64,000 nucleotides of DNA, taken from positions 1 through 64,000 of the forward strand of contig NZ_KB899217.1 of assembly GCF_000378085.1 (NCBI RefSeq), written 5' to 3'. Origin of the DNA: Hoylesella loescheii DSM 19665 = JCM 12249 = ATCC 15930. Lineage in GTDB: Bacteria > Bacteroidota > Bacteroidia > Bacteroidales > Bacteroidaceae. A program made the position numbers and the translations under genes. The notes under the pieces were generated by a model. It saw only the letters and a list, made by a program, of their open reading frames with translations, did no database searches and was not told where the DNA came from. This document shows positions 27,217-37,162 of the stretch, in pieces (the first letter of the stretch is position 1; each line of letters starts with the position of its first letter).

Positions 27217-30200
27217 ATGAACAAACAAACGAAACTTTTGACAGTGGCTGTTGCATTGCTTGGAAACCTCAACTTGGCGGCCGCCACTTCAACGGCCGAC
27301 AAGCCAACAGGCTCATTTCCATCAACACCAACAGCAAAACGACTGCCGCATGTACATGGCGCTATTGCAGTTAACGCACAAGACAACCGCAACGTGCAGG
27401 CCAAAGGTCGCATAACCGACCAAGAGGGCGAACCCATTGTGGGCGCAAGCGTCATTCAAAAAGGTACAAAAAACGCCACGGTTACCGACATCGACGGTAA
27501 CTTCACACTGAATGTTCCCACTGGGAGCATGCTAGTGGTGTCGTACATTGGTTATGCCGAGCAAACCGTTACGGCTTCATCCAACATGAACATCACCTTA
27601 AAGAGCAACGTAGAGAAACTAGACGAGGTGGTGGTTGTGGGCTACGGCACGCAAAAGAAGGTGAACGTAATTGGCTCCATCGCCTCGGTAGACAGCAAAG
27701 CGCTTGAAAGTAGAGGCGTGGCAGACGTGTCGAACATGCTCACGGGCCAAATGTCGGGCGTTACGATCACACAAAACAGCGGCAACCCAGGCCAAGATGG
27801 CGGAACGATTCGCGTTCGTGGCGTGGGTTCGTTCGGCGCTTCACCCGACCCTTTGGTGCTTATCGATGGTATGCCAGGCAACTTCTACGAACTAATGCCT
27901 GCCGACATCGAGAGCATCTCGGTACTAAAAGACGCCTCATCGGCAGCTATCTATGGCTCTAGGGCTGCCAATGGCGTGGTGCTCATCACTACAAAAAGGG
28001 GTGCAATGGGGCATACAAAGGTTACTTACAATGGTTCGGTGGGCCTAAGTAAGGCCGTAGCTTTGCCGCAAATGGCCCATTCTTACGAGTATGCCGAATA
28101 TCTAAATATGGCCATTGGCAAAGAAAACTTCTCGCAAGAAGCCATCCGTAAGTTCCGTGATGGCTCTGATCCCGACAACTACGCTGATGAAAACATGATT
28201 GAAAAGTTGCTTGGCGGACACGCTTTCCAAACTAAACACGAACTAAGTGTGAACGGTGGCAACCAAAACATCACTTATGCGCTGTCGGCTGGGTACTTAA
28301 GACAAGATGGTTTGCTAAAAAACAATTACATGGATAAGTACACGGGACGCGCAAACATCGGTCTGAAGTTTAACGACAAGCTTAAACTAGACGTACGATT
28401 AGCTGGTGCTGTGAAAGACCGCAATGAGCCATCCACCCCTGGTCCGCTTGATTTCGACGGTGTGAAAAGCATCATTCAGCAGGCGTTACGTTTCCCTGGA
28501 CTAACCCCCACTTATCTTCAAAACGGCGAATTGGGCCTTGGTCCGAAACAACAAGGCACACCTGTGGCTTGGGCAAACAGCTCTTCGTTCTTCAACGAGG
28601 GCGAAAAGAACCTCAAAGCCAATGCCGAACTAACGTTCTCGCCAATCAAAGGTCTGTCGTTAAGGGCCATCGGCGGCTACAACTTCGGCTTGACAGAAGA
28701 GAAACACTATCGCAACGAACTGCAACTCACCGAAGGTAGAAAGGTTGGCCCTTCAAAACTAACGAACACGATGTTTTGGAATGCCTACAAAACTTTCCAA
28801 TTTATCGCCAACTATAACCTCAAAATAAAACGGCACGACGTATCGTTGCTGGCCGGATATACGTGGGAAGACGAAAGCCAACGCTTCGTTAGCGGTTCGC
28901 GAAACAAGATTGCTACAGACGATAAGCCATATTTGAGCATGGGCGATGCCAACGGACAAACGAACAGCGGCGACGGATACGACTGGGCTTTGCAATCGGT
29001 TATCGGTCGACTAACCTACAACTACGACCAACGCTACCTCTTCGAACTGAACATGCGCTACGATGGTTCGTCGCGTTTCCCCACCAATAGCAAGTACGCC
29101 TTGTTCCCTTCGGTGTCGGCAGGATGGCGAATAACCGAAGAAAAATTCTGGAAAGACGAACCTGCATTTGATTTCGTAAATAACCTTAAGCTGAAAGCGA
29201 GCTACGGCGTGTTAGGAAACAACAACATCGGTAACTATCCTTACCAAACGGTTTACCAACTAGAATCCAAGCACAACTATGTGTTTGGCGGCACTTATAC
29301 GCAAGGAGCGGCCATAACCACCTTCACCGATCCCAACCTAAAATGGGAACGCACCCGCACATCAGACGTAGGCATCGAGGCCGCATTCTTCAACTATGCC
29401 CTCACCTTCAATGCCACGTATTTCTATCGCAAAACCACAGATGTGCTATACACACCCGCTGCTAGCGTATCCGACATCTTCGGACTAAAACTTTCGAAAG
29501 TGAACACGGGCGCGTTAGAGAACAAGGGTTGGGAATTTGAAGTGGGATACACCAACCACGCAGGCGATTTCAGCTACCAAATTAACGGTAACTTCTCTAT
29601 CATTAGCAACAAGGTGCTCACTCTTGGCCTTGGAAATGTGCAACAAAAGAATGGCATGGTGGGTAACGGCACCGACCTTTTCATTGGCTATCCTATGGAA
29701 ATGTTCTACGGCTACAAAACCGACGGACTATTCCTTACCGACGACGAGGTGAACACATGGGCAGATCAAAAGGCGATTGCCAGTGGTTCGAAAGCGGGCG
29801 ACATACGTTATCGCGATCTCACGGGCGACAATAAGGTCACGCCCGACGACCGCGTGTACCTTGGTTCACGCATTCCCAAATACACCTTTGGCTTAAACTT
29901 GGCCTGCAACTACAAGCAATTCGATTTCTCTATGCTGTTGCAAGGCGTTGCCAAAGTAAAAGGTTTGCTTACGCGATATGCAGGATGGGCCTTCAATCAA
30001 GAAGGAAACATACAGAAATGGCAGATGGAAGAAACTTGGAACGTGCAGAAAAACAATCGTTATGCCAAATATCCGCGCCTGGAAGCCACTAGCAATGCCG
30101 GAGGCAAAAACACGCTCACGTCCGATTATTGGCTGCTCGATGCTTCCTATCTCAAGGTGCGCAACGTGCAATTGGGCTACACCCTGCCTAAGAACATGGC

Positions 30201-30363
30201 CAGAAACATGGGTATTGGCTCGCTGCGTATGTATCTCTCGCTAGACAATCCGCTGGCATTCCACCATTATCACAAGGGTTGGGACCCCGAAAACACGAAA
30301 ACCGAGGGCAGCTACTACCCCACCCTAACCACCTACACATTCGGTTTAACACTTAGCTTATAG
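27217..30363 (+). CDS. SusC/RagA-family TonB-dependent outer-membrane transporter
   Basis: A protein of 1048 residues: a signal peptide, an unusual Thr/Pro/Lys-rich linker to about residue 60, a carboxypeptidase-regulatory-like domain (about 62-145, GRITDQEGEPIVGASV), a TonB-box-like DEVVVVGYG, a plug domain (GSIASVDSK...VRGVGSFG...PLVLIDGMPG), and a 22-strand barrel ending in a C-terminal aromatic-rich strand (YTFGLTLSL). It imports an oligomeric nutrient across the outer membrane with the SusD partner 7 nt downstream. No glycosidase, protease or regulator is encoded next to it, so the substrate cannot be inferred. Confidence 0.93.
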   Translation: MNKQTKLLTVAVALLGNLNLAAATSTADKPTGSFPSTPTAKRLPHVHGAIAVNAQDNRNVQAKGRITDQEGEPIVGASVIQKGTKNATVTDIDGNFTLNVPTGSMLVVSYIGYAEQTVTASSNMNITLKSNVEKLDEVVVVGYGTQKKVNVIGSIASVDSKALESRGVADVSNMLTGQMSGVTITQNSGNPGQDGGTIRVRGVGSFGASPDPLVLIDGMPGNFYELMPADIESISVLKDASSAAIYGSRAANGVVLITTKRGAMGHTKVTYNGSVGLSKAVALPQMAHSYEYAEYLNMAIGKENFSQEAIRKFRDGSDPDNYADENMIEKLLGGHAFQTKHELSVNGGNQNITYALSAGYLRQDGLLKNNYMDKYTGRANIGLKFNDKLKLDVRLAGAVKDRNEPSTPGPLDFDGVKSIIQQALRFPGLTPTYLQNGELGLGPKQQGTPVAWANSSSFFNEGEKNLKANAELTFSPIKGLSLRAIGGYNFGLTEEKHYRNELQLTEGRKVGPSKLTNTMFWNAYKTFQFIANYNLKIKRHDVSLLAGYTWEDESQRFVSGSRNKIATDDKPYLSMGDANGQTNSGDGYDWALQSVIGRLTYNYDQRYLFELNMRYDGSSRFPTNSKYALFPSVSAGWRITEEKFWKDEPAFDFVNNLKLKASYGVLGNNNIGNYPYQTVYQLESKHNYVFGGTYTQGAAITTFTDPNLKWERTRTSDVGIEAAFFNYALTFNATYFYRKTTDVLYTPAASVSDIFGLKLSKVNTGALENKGWEFEVGYTNHAGDFSYQINGNFSIISNKVLTLGLGNVQQKNGMVGNGTDLFIGYPMEMFYGYKTDGLFLTDDEVNTWADQKAIASGSKAGDIRYRDLTGDNKVTPDDRVYLGSRIPKYTFGLNLACNYKQFDFSMLLQGVAKVKGLLTRYAGWAFNQEGNIQKWQMEETWNVQKNNRYAKYPRLEATSNAGGKNTLTSDYWLLDASYLKVRNVQLGYTLPKNMARNMGIGSLRMYLSLDNPLAFHHYHKGWDPENTKTEGSYYPTLTTYTFGLTLSL

Positions 30364-30370
30364 GCACATT

Positions 30371-32017
30371 ATGAAACAGATTAAAATCAACCATATCATC
30401 GTCGCCACCCTATTGGCAATGCTAATGGGGGCGTGCAGCCTAGAAAGGTCGCCCTTGTCGAATATCTCCGACAACGAATTTTGGAAAGACCCCAATAGGG
30501 CTTCGATGGCACTCACCGCGCTATATCGTGGTGAAATAACCAACGGCGTGGAGTTCGCGCCCAGCGACTTTTGGTCGTATGGCGGATTTCTCTACACCGA
30601 GCACCTCACCGACAACGGTTTCGACCGACGCGGGGAAAATGCGCCCTACTTCCAAATTTCAAGCGGAAAGCTGCTCAACAATAACAACATGATCAGAATT
30701 TATTGGCGAGCCGCCTACCACCGCATTGTAAACTGCAACCGTTTTCTTCAAAACATCGCTGCCATACAACAAACGCCTGCCATTGTGCGCATGACAGCCG
30801 AAGCACGCTTTCTTAGGGCTACACAGTATCATTACTTGGCCAGCTACTTCAAAGATGTGCCCCTTGTGACGACCGTACTCACCAACGAAGAATCGAATAA
30901 CGTGAAAAAAACGCCACAAGCAGACATCTTGAAGTTTTGCGCAGACGAGTTTAAGGCCGCAGCCGAGGTACTTCCGTCATTCAACAACCTACCTGCCAGC
31001 GACAAGGGTAGGGCTTGCAAGCAGGCTGCACTGGCCTTCTTGGGGCGCACTTACATGCTGATGAAGGATTGGAAGAATGGCGCAGAGACTTACAAACAAA
31101 TCATCGAGATGGGCGAAAACGCCATCCATCCACGTTATCAAGAACTGTTTTGGCCCAAAACAGGTATCGACAACAAGGAGAATATCTTCTACATCGCCTA
31201 CTTATCCAACTACTTTGGATGCGGAATGCCTCAACACCTGATGTCGGCCAAAGACAACGGATGGAGCAGTTCGAACCCTGCTGGCGGTTTGTTTGAGGCT
31301 TACGAATTTAAGGATGGCACGCCTTTTAGCTACGACGACCCGCGTTATAACCCCAACAACCTAGGTGAAAACCGCGACCCCCGACTAGATTATACCATCT
31401 ATTATAATGGTGCAACCTTCAAGGGAACAACCTACATTATCTCGCCCGACTCGTCGGCTGCCAAGAAACAAAAGCTAGATTATGCCACCGAAGCATCGAA
31501 AACGGGTTTTCTCTGGCGTAAATACTTCAACGAAGAGCGTATCGAAGACATCACCAGTTACAGTGCCGTAACGCCTATTATACGTTATGCCGAAGTGCTG
31601 CTTAGCTACTTGGAATGCCAATTGGAGAACGGCGAACCCATCACCCAAGCCCTATTAGACCAAACCATCAATGCCGTTAGAGGTCGTAACGATGTTAACA
31701 TGCCTGCCATCAACGAAACCGACGCCAACAAACTGCGCGAAATCCTGCGCCACGAGCGTCGCATTGAGTTGGCCTACGAAGGCATACGCTATTGGGATTT
31801 GCTAAGGTGGAACATCGCACACGAGGTTCTTAACGGACCAATATGGGGTGCACCCTACCCCAATTCGGCTGCATACGAAAAGTCAACCAAGGTGGTAGAC
31901 CCCACAGGACATTTCCGTTGGTATGTGGGAAGGCGCGATTTCAGGAATCCACAAGACTACAGTTGGCCTATCCCACTGAGTGAACAGAACATCAACCCCA
32001 ACCTACGCGAAGAGTAA
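30371..32017 (+). CDS. SusD/RagB-family nutrient-binding lipoprotein
   Basis: A protein of 548 residues with signal peptide and lipobox LMGAC (Cys 22), so surface-anchored. The N-terminal SPLSNISDNEFWKDPNRASMALTALYRG and the TPR-like helices are typical, as is the C-terminal RRIELAYEGIRYWDLLRW motif and the closing PIPLSEQNINPNL. It caps the SusC barrel and captures ligand. It is cotranscribed with the SusC gene and closed by a strong hairpin at 32029. Confidence 0.93.
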   Translation: MKQIKINHIIVATLLAMLMGACSLERSPLSNISDNEFWKDPNRASMALTALYRGEITNGVEFAPSDFWSYGGFLYTEHLTDNGFDRRGENAPYFQISSGKLLNNNNMIRIYWRAAYHRIVNCNRFLQNIAAIQQTPAIVRMTAEARFLRATQYHYLASYFKDVPLVTTVLTNEESNNVKKTPQADILKFCADEFKAAAEVLPSFNNLPASDKGRACKQAALAFLGRTYMLMKDWKNGAETYKQIIEMGENAIHPRYQELFWPKTGIDNKENIFYIAYLSNYFGCGMPQHLMSAKDNGWSSSNPAGGLFEAYEFKDGTPFSYDDPRYNPNNLGENRDPRLDYTIYYNGATFKGTTYIISPDSSAAKKQKLDYATEASKTGFLWRKYFNEERIEDITSYSAVTPIIRYAEVLLSYLECQLENGEPITQALLDQTINAVRGRNDVNMPAINETDANKLREILRHERRIELAYEGIRYWDLLRWNIAHEVLNGPIWGAPYPNSAAYEKSTKVVDPTGHFRWYVGRRDFRNPQDYSWPIPLSEQNINPNLREE

Positions 32018-32028
32018 TCCCTATATCG

Positions 32029-32075
32029 TCGGTGTGTTGCCATAGGCCATCGAGCCTCGCGCAACACACCGATTT
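32029..32075 (+). terminator. hairpin ending the SusCD operon
   Basis: TCGGTGTGTTGC (32029-32040) pairs perfectly with 32061-32072 around a 20-nt loop. Only a short T-run follows. Confidence 0.7.
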
Positions 32076-32176
32076 ACATTTATCGGCCTAACAAACAATC
32101 CTCCCCCTACGCATTTATAGGTATAAAATCACTTGTAGAAACAACGTTCTTTTTTACAAATCATCATTTTTAGCGA

Positions 32177-32207
32177 TTGTCGACAATAGCAGAAAAGCCT
32201 ACCTTTG
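32177..32207 (+). promoter_or_regulatory. promoter of the methyltransferase gene
   Basis: TTG at 32177-32179, 20-nt spacer, TACCTTTG at 32200-32207. The leader to the ATG at 32270 is about 55 nt. Confidence 0.6.
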
Positions 32208-32269
32208 CTATGAATAAAAACTGCACAAGCCAAGAGGTAAGAAGACTTGCGCCATAAAAACGACATGCA

Positions 32270-33094
32270 ATGAACGATAAAATTGAAAGTAAACTGGGCA
32301 ACGTACCCGAAACGATGCTCATCACACTTTGGGCTAAGGCAACCGAAACAGGACGCACCGACGCACTGATTAAAGACGAAAAGGCCGTAGAAATGATGGG
32401 CAAGATTGACTACGACTTCTCTAAACTCAAAAAGGCTTCGTTCTCGCAATCGGGCTGTTGCGTACGAGCTGGCCTCATAGACATGGAGGCAAAGGCTTTC
32501 TTAAAAGACAATCCCGACGCTGTGGTGATACAGCTGGGGGCTGGTATCGATGCCCGATACGAACGACTTGGTAAGCCCAAAGTGAGCCATTGGTACGATC
32601 TTGACTTGCCCGAAGCCATCGAACTGAGGCGCAAACTGCTGCAAGAGTCGGAAGAAAACACTTTCCTGCCACAGTCGCTCTTCGACTACTCGTGGTGCGA
32701 CAAGGTGAAAGCCGCTGGCAAACCCGTACTCATTATCATCGAAGGCGTAATGATGTACTTCGAACCAGAAGCGGTTAAGAGCTTCTTCACCAACATTGCG
32801 CAACGCCTAGACAATGCCATTGTACTATTCGACATGCTGGCTTTTTCGCTTGTTGGCAAATCAAAGGTACACGACTCGTTGAAGAAAATGGATAAAGAAG
32901 TGGAATTTAAGTGGTCGGTGCTTAACACCAAGGAAATGGAAACATGGAGCAACCGCCTACATCTAGACAAAGAATACTATATGAGCGACTACGACCACGG
33001 CCGTTTCCCCTTTATCTTCCGTATGCTTTACCACATCCCCTACTTCTATCGTCGCTTCAATCAACGCGTGGTGAAGCTGATGATTGGGCAGTGA
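32270..33094 (+). CDS. class I SAM methyltransferase, leucine carboxyl methyltransferase-like
   Basis: A protein of 274 residues. The glycine-rich SAM loop VVIQLGAGIDARYERL (about 83-98) and the following WYDLDLPEAIELRRKLL are the signature of the LCMT/Tcmp family, as is the IIEGVMMYFEP segment near 160. The family transfers methyl groups to carboxyl or hydroxyl groups of polyketides or other small molecules in many bacteria; the acceptor here is unknown. It has its own promoter and no partner genes. Confidence 0.82.
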   Translation: MNDKIESKLGNVPETMLITLWAKATETGRTDALIKDEKAVEMMGKIDYDFSKLKKASFSQSGCCVRAGLIDMEAKAFLKDNPDAVVIQLGAGIDARYERLGKPKVSHWYDLDLPEAIELRRKLLQESEENTFLPQSLFDYSWCDKVKAAGKPVLIIIEGVMMYFEPEAVKSFFTNIAQRLDNAIVLFDMLAFSLVGKSKVHDSLKKMDKEVEFKWSVLNTKEMETWSNRLHLDKEYYMSDYDHGRFPFIFRMLYHIPYFYRRFNQRVVKLMIGQ

Positions 33095-33178
33095 AGAAGT
33101 GACTAATTCGCCACAGATGGTAAGAAAAAACATTCGATTTTAGAAGTAGCTTATAGGCGAAACTAACTGCGTGTTTGG

Positions 33179-33335
33179 CTACAAGCAGTTTGTAGCCCCA
33201 CTACAAGTCGTTTGTAGTCACACTACAAGCCTTTTGTAGTCACACTACAAGCCTTTTGTAGTCACACTACAAGCCTTTTGTAGCCGCACTACAAAGCCCT
33301 TTGTAGCCACACTACAAAGCCGCTTGTACTGGTAC
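33179..33335. repeat. 22-bp tandem array, family B (copy 1)
   Basis: Seven units start at 33179, 33201, 33223, 33245, 33267, 33289 and 33312: six steps of 22, 22, 22, 22, 22 and 23 bp. Each unit is a palindrome CTACAAGCCTTTTGTAG with a five-base joiner such as TCACA. The centre three units are nearly identical. No gene is seen in 33095-33569. Confidence 0.88.
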
Positions 33336-33465
33336 GTTGAAGGCAAAACATCTAGCAAAACGGCAATAATAATATGGGGAAGCCTTAACAAAGGCAGGCT
33401 GAGTGATGGTCTCACACATCCCCCCAACAACCCTTCGTGCTTATACATTTCGACACAATCGTTAT

Positions 33466-33503
33466 AAAAAAGGGAACTATATTTCGGTAGTTCCCTTTTT
33501 TTT
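33466..33503 (+). terminator. intrinsic terminator upstream of the ThiD-AraC gene
   Basis: A perfect GGGAACTA/TAGTTCCC stem, extended by A6 on the left and T8 on the right. The TTTACTTTGC that follows directly resembles a -7 box for the next gene, so the site may separate the repeat-containing region from the pdx operon. Confidence 0.75.
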
Positions 33504-33569
33504 GTTTACTTTGCAACGCGAGAACAACAAGCATTAAACCGCAGAAAGAAACAGACAACAACGCAAACA

Positions 33570-34676
33570 TTGGAACAGCAGGTCACACCCATACTCACCA
33601 TTAACGGGTCCGACGGCACTGGCGGGGCAGGCATACAGGCAGATATCAAGACGATTTCCGCCCTAGGAGGTCGTGCGCTCTCGGCCATCACCTCGATAAC
33701 AGCCCAAAACACATTGGGCATTCAAGAGTTTTTCGACCTACCTTCCGAAACCGTTAAGGGACAGATAGAGGCCATTGTGAACGACATACAGCCCACCGTA
33801 GTGAAGGTTGGCATGATAAGAAGAGCCGACACTGTGGCCCAAATAGCACATCTGCTAAGGCAACACAAGCCCAAGCACGTTATCTACGACCCTGTTATCG
33901 TGTCGTCGCAAAACGAGATGCTCATGGCGCAAGAGGTTGTTGACGAGGTTCGACGCAGTCTGCTGCCCCTCTGTTCGCTGGTACTGATGAAGCGTGCCGA
34001 TGCCGAACGGCTTACACAAACTGCAATTAACACGGCAGCCGACCTAAACCTTGCGGTGAAAAGTTTGCTTGCCGGGGGTTGTCAAGCGGTGCTGTTACAG
34101 GGCAGTCACACGCCCCCGCAAAGTCTTACCGACGTGTTCGCCACGGCAAAAGACGGTGAGCCCACCTTTCTCCCCTCGCTGTTCGGAGAGGGTGAAGGAA
34201 ATACTCGCCACGGACTTAGTGGTAGCCTGTCGGCCGCCATCGCCACTTTCGTAAACGGTGGCAATGCCATCTTCGAAGCAGTGGTAAACGCACGCAACTA
34301 CATTGCCCAGTTGCAACCCCACCATACGGGCATCATCGGTCGGAGTGGAGAACTGTTTAACGAGTTCACCCACGAGATAACACAACACCATCGCACCAAC
34401 AGCGACGTGAAGTTTTATGCCGACAAGCTGAACGTTAGCGCGCGATATCTGGCTCAGGTAACGCGTCGCATAACGGGAAAGGCACCCAAGGCCATCATCG
34501 ACGAATACCTTACGCACGAGATTGAGCAGCAGTTGGCCTTCACCCAGAAAACCGTTCAAGAGATTGCCTACGCCTATGGGTTTCGCTCGCAGGCACATCT
34601 GGCCAAGTTCTTTAAGAACATTAACGGACTTGCACCTAGCGAATTTAGAAAAGAAATACATTTAAACAAACAATAA
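33570..34676 (+). CDS. ThiD-like kinase domain fused to AraC-type DNA-binding domain
   Basis: A protein of 368 residues in two parts. Residues 7-255 are ribokinase-fold ThiD/PdxK-like ([41 protein letters not shown]). Residues 265-368 form an AraC-family HTH ([20 protein letters not shown], then [19 protein letters not shown]). The kinase active site looks damaged: where ThiD has HGTGCT and PdxK HGTGDL, this protein has HGLSGS (214-219), so the catalytic Cys/Asp position is Gly 218. The TPN-type ATP motif is replaced by [10 protein letters not shown]. It sits directly upstream of pdxS, so a regulator of vitamin B6 genes that senses a pyridoxine-like or pyrimidine ligand is plausible. An active kinase cannot be excluded. 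Confidence 0.85.
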   Translation: MEQQVTPILTINGSDGTGGAGIQADIKTISALGGRALSAITSITAQNTLGIQEFFDLPSETVKGQIEAIVNDIQPTVVKVGMIRRADTVAQIAHLLRQHKPKHVIYDPVIVSSQNEMLMAQEVVDEVRRSLLPLCSLVLMKRADAERLTQTAINTAADLNLAVKSLLAGGCQAVLLQGSHTPPQSLTDVFATAKDGEPTFLPSLFGEGEGNTRHGLSGSLSAAIATFVNGGNAIFEAVVNARNYIAQLQPHHTGIIGRSGELFNEFTHEITQHHRTNSDVKFYADKLNVSARYLAQVTRRITGKAPKAIIDEYLTHEIEQQLAFTQKTVQEIAYAYGFRSQAHLAKFFKNINGLAPSEFRKEIHLNKQ

Positions 34677-34678
34677 AA

Positions 34679-35554
34679 ATGAAAGAGAACAGACAAGAAC
34701 TTAACCGCAACCTGGCGCAAATGCTTAAAGGCGGTGTTATCATGGACGTTACAACCCCCGAGCAGGCACGCATTGCCGAGGCTGCTGGTGCATGTGCCGT
34801 TATGGCATTGGAACGCATCCCCGCCGATATTCGCGCAGCTGGTGGCGTTTCGCGCATGAGCGACCCCAAGATGATTAAGGGCATTCAAGAGGCCGTTTCC
34901 ATCCCCGTGATGGCCAAATGCCGCATCGGACACTTTGCCGAAGCACAAATTTTGCAAGCCATCGAGATAGACTATATCGACGAGAGCGAAGTGCTTTCGC
35001 CTGCCGATGATGTTTACCACATCGACAAGAACAAGTTCGACGTACCTTTCGTTTGCGGTGCCAAGAACCTTAACGAGGCCCTTCGCCGTATTGCCGAGGG
35101 TGCAACGATGATTCGTACAAAGGGCGAACCCGGTACGGGCGACGTTATTCAGGCTGTGCGCCACCTGCGTATGATGCAAAGCGAAATACGTAGGCTTACC
35201 TCGATGAGCGAAGACGAGCTGTACGAAGCAGCTAAAGCCATGCAAGCTCCCTACGAATTGGTGCGCTATGTTCACGAGAACGGCAAGCTTCCCGTTGTGA
35301 ATTTCGCCGCTGGTGGCGTAGCTACGCCTGCCGATGCAGCCTTGATGATGCAGCTTGGAGCAGAGGGAGTGTTCGTTGGTTCGGGTATATTCAAGTCGGG
35401 CGATCCTGCCAAACGTGCCGCCGCCATCGTAAAAGCCGTAACCAACTACAACGATGCCAAGATGCTGGCCGAACTGTCTGAAGACCTAGGCGAAGCCATG
35501 GTGGGCATCAACGAGCAAGAGATAGCGCTGCTAATGGCAGAGAGAGGGCAATAA
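34679..35554 (+). CDS. pdxS: pyridoxal 5'-phosphate synthase lyase subunit PdxS
   Basis: A protein of 291 residues, normal for Pdx1/PdxS. Signatures include [38 protein letters not shown] and [13 protein letters not shown], with the Schiff-base lysines in the expected places. It makes PLP from ribose 5-phosphate, glyceraldehyde 3-phosphate and ammonia supplied by PdxT. It starts 2 nt after the ThiD-AraC gene and is followed by pdxT after 4 nt, so all three are one transcription unit. Confidence 0.95.
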   Translation: MKENRQELNRNLAQMLKGGVIMDVTTPEQARIAEAAGACAVMALERIPADIRAAGGVSRMSDPKMIKGIQEAVSIPVMAKCRIGHFAEAQILQAIEIDYIDESEVLSPADDVYHIDKNKFDVPFVCGAKNLNEALRRIAEGATMIRTKGEPGTGDVIQAVRHLRMMQSEIRRLTSMSEDELYEAAKAMQAPYELVRYVHENGKLPVVNFAAGGVATPADAALMMQLGAEGVFVGSGIFKSGDPAKRAAAIVKAVTNYNDAKMLAELSEDLGEAMVGINEQEIALLMAERGQ

Positions 35555-35558
35555 GACG

Positions 35559-36122
35559 ATGCGAATTGCCATTCTTGCACTGCAAGGCGCATTCATCGAA
35601 CATAGCAAGATGCTTGCGCAACTCGGTGTGGAGAGTTTCGAAGTGAGGCAAGCTGCCGATTGGGAACAACCCAAAGACGCGCTTATCATCCCTGGCGGAG
35701 AAAGCACCACGATGCTCAAACTGTTACGCGAACTGAACTTACTCGCCCCCGTTAAGCAAGCCATAGAAGACGGAATGCCCGTTTTTGGCACATGCGCAGG
35801 TCTTATCTTACTGGCCAAACACGTGGTGGGCGACGTTCTGGAACGCATATCAACGATGGATACCACCGTTTGCCGCAACGCATACGGACGTCAGCTGAGC
35901 AGCTTCTATATAGAAAGCAACGTAAAAGGCATAGACCATGCCGTGCCAATGACCTTTATCCGCGCGCCCTACATTACCAATGTGGGCAAGGATGTGGAGG
36001 TATTGGCCGAGGTTAATGGCCATATCGTTGCGGCTAGGCAAGGCAAACAGCTGGTAACAGCTTTCCATCCTGAACTGAACGACGACCTTTCTATACACCG
36101 CCTGTTTGTGGAGATGGTGTAA
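35559..36122 (+). CDS. pdxT: pyridoxal 5'-phosphate synthase glutaminase subunit PdxT
   Basis: A protein of 187 residues starting MRIAILALQGAFIEH. The class I glutaminase triad is visible: Cys 79 in GTCAGL and His/Glu in AFHPEL near 170. PGGEST near 47 is the conserved loop. It releases ammonia from glutamine and channels it to PdxS. The dispersed stem-loop at 36201 lies just downstream. Confidence 0.95.
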   Translation: MRIAILALQGAFIEHSKMLAQLGVESFEVRQAADWEQPKDALIIPGGESTTMLKLLRELNLLAPVKQAIEDGMPVFGTCAGLILLAKHVVGDVLERISTMDTTVCRNAYGRQLSSFYIESNVKGIDHAVPMTFIRAPYITNVGKDVEVLAEVNGHIVAARQGKQLVTAFHPELNDDLSIHRLFVEMV

Positions 36123-36200
36123 ACAGTTAGGCCAATGCCTCTTTTCAAGGGGGAGCGCAGAACACATAGCCATGCTACTTTGGTAGTAAAGGCCAACTTC

Positions 36201-36261
36201 AATCGGCCATTAGCTTTTCTACTTGCCCATTAAGGATAAGCAGAAAAGCTAATGGCCGATT
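36201..36261. repeat. long stem-loop, dispersed AATCGGCCATTAG element (copy 2)
   Basis: Perfect 20-bp arms (36201-36220 and 36242-36261) around a 21-nt loop. The outer 13 bp are identical to the element at 18272, while the inner stem and loop differ. It lies 78 nt after pdxT and is followed by TTACTTTATACTT, so it may end the pdx transcript. Confidence 0.85.
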
Positions 36262-36388
36262 TACTTTATACTTTAACGCATGCTCTAAATGCTTGGATGC
36301 AAAGCCTTATACGCACTTCCATCACTGCCCAAACGAGCGCATGCGGGCAGCATTTACCAAATGATTTGCCAAAATCAAAACCCAACAG

Positions 36389-37162
36389 TTATCGTCTACC
36401 AACCTTTTTCTTTGCGCCTTTCTTCTTTTGGGCTTGCTTTTTCTTATTCAGTTCGTAGAGGTACTTCCCTTCTATGGATGTGGGCAAACCTTTCGCCGTA
36501 GTATAGAAATCACTCAAATCACCACTTCCACATTCATTCCACTCTTCATGTTTTAGCACATACAAAGTCTCGCCTGTTGTGCCGTCTATCAGGTATCTGT
36601 CGCCATAGTGCGAACGTTCATTTTCTAGGTAAAACACCGAGTACCAGGGCTTTTTAAGGTCTCTCTCGCCCTCGGAGCGATGCACGCTAACAAGCCTTCT
36701 CTTATTCAGCAGGTCGCACCTATACTCGCTACTCATCTTCTCAATGAGGTTGTTCAGCTTAAACTTATAAGGCCTGCTGTAATCTTTTATTTCCGTTATG
36801 CACCCTAACGAGTCGTAGCGATACGAATTACCTATACTCACCCCATCGAAAGACACGGACAAGTAGCGCAGTCTTCCTTTTGTGTCGTAATTGTAATAGT
36901 AGCTATATGGCGTGTGAAGTTCTTTGCTCTCCTCAACATAACCAACAAATTTCTTATCAGAATCATACATTTCATATTGCCTTATCGACCTATCGCCGGC
37001 CTGAAACTCATAATCACCCAAACAATTTTGGCTCACCTCAAAGTCCCTAACGTCAAGGTATTGCACCAAATCCTGTGTCTCTTGGTGATAAGCACTATCC
37101 GCCTGCGCACTCCCACGTGTGCAGGCAAGCAGCGTAAGGGCTAGAATAACAAGTATTTTCAT
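36389..37162 (-). CDS. exported protein with tyrosine-rich beta repeats, unknown function
   Basis: A protein of 257 residues starting MKILVILALTLLACTRGSAQ. The N-terminus can be read as a lipobox (LLAC) or a type I signal peptide (SAQ), so it is exported either way. The body contains YYYNYDTKGRLRYLSVSFDG and YRYDSLGCITEI, reminiscent of YD/RHS-like beta repeats, and the C-terminus is a basic tail (KKKQAQKKKGAKKK). An in-frame ATG 30 codons upstream is rejected because it would bury the signal peptide. Family not recognised. Confidence 0.62.
   Translation of the reverse strand: MKILVILALTLLACTRGSAQADSAYHQETQDLVQYLDVRDFEVSQNCLGDYEFQAGDRSIRQYEMYDSDKKFVGYVEESKELHTPYSYYYNYDTKGRLRYLSVSFDGVSIGNSYRYDSLGCITEIKDYSRPYKFKLNNLIEKMSSEYRCDLLNKRRLVSVHRSEGERDLKKPWYSVFYLENERSHYGDRYLIDGTTGETLYVLKHEEWNECGSGDLSDFYTTAKGLPTSIEGKYLYELNKKKQAQKKKGAKKKVGRR

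Noticed and set aside
27217..32017. Complete polysaccharide utilisation locus
   Set aside because: Only the SusC/SusD pair is present; no glycoside hydrolase, lyase or dedicated regulator lies on either side.
33179..33335. Array could be a CRISPR
   Set aside because: Units are contiguous with only about five joiner bases, so there are no spacers, and no cas genes are in the window. The same holds for the other 22-bp arrays.
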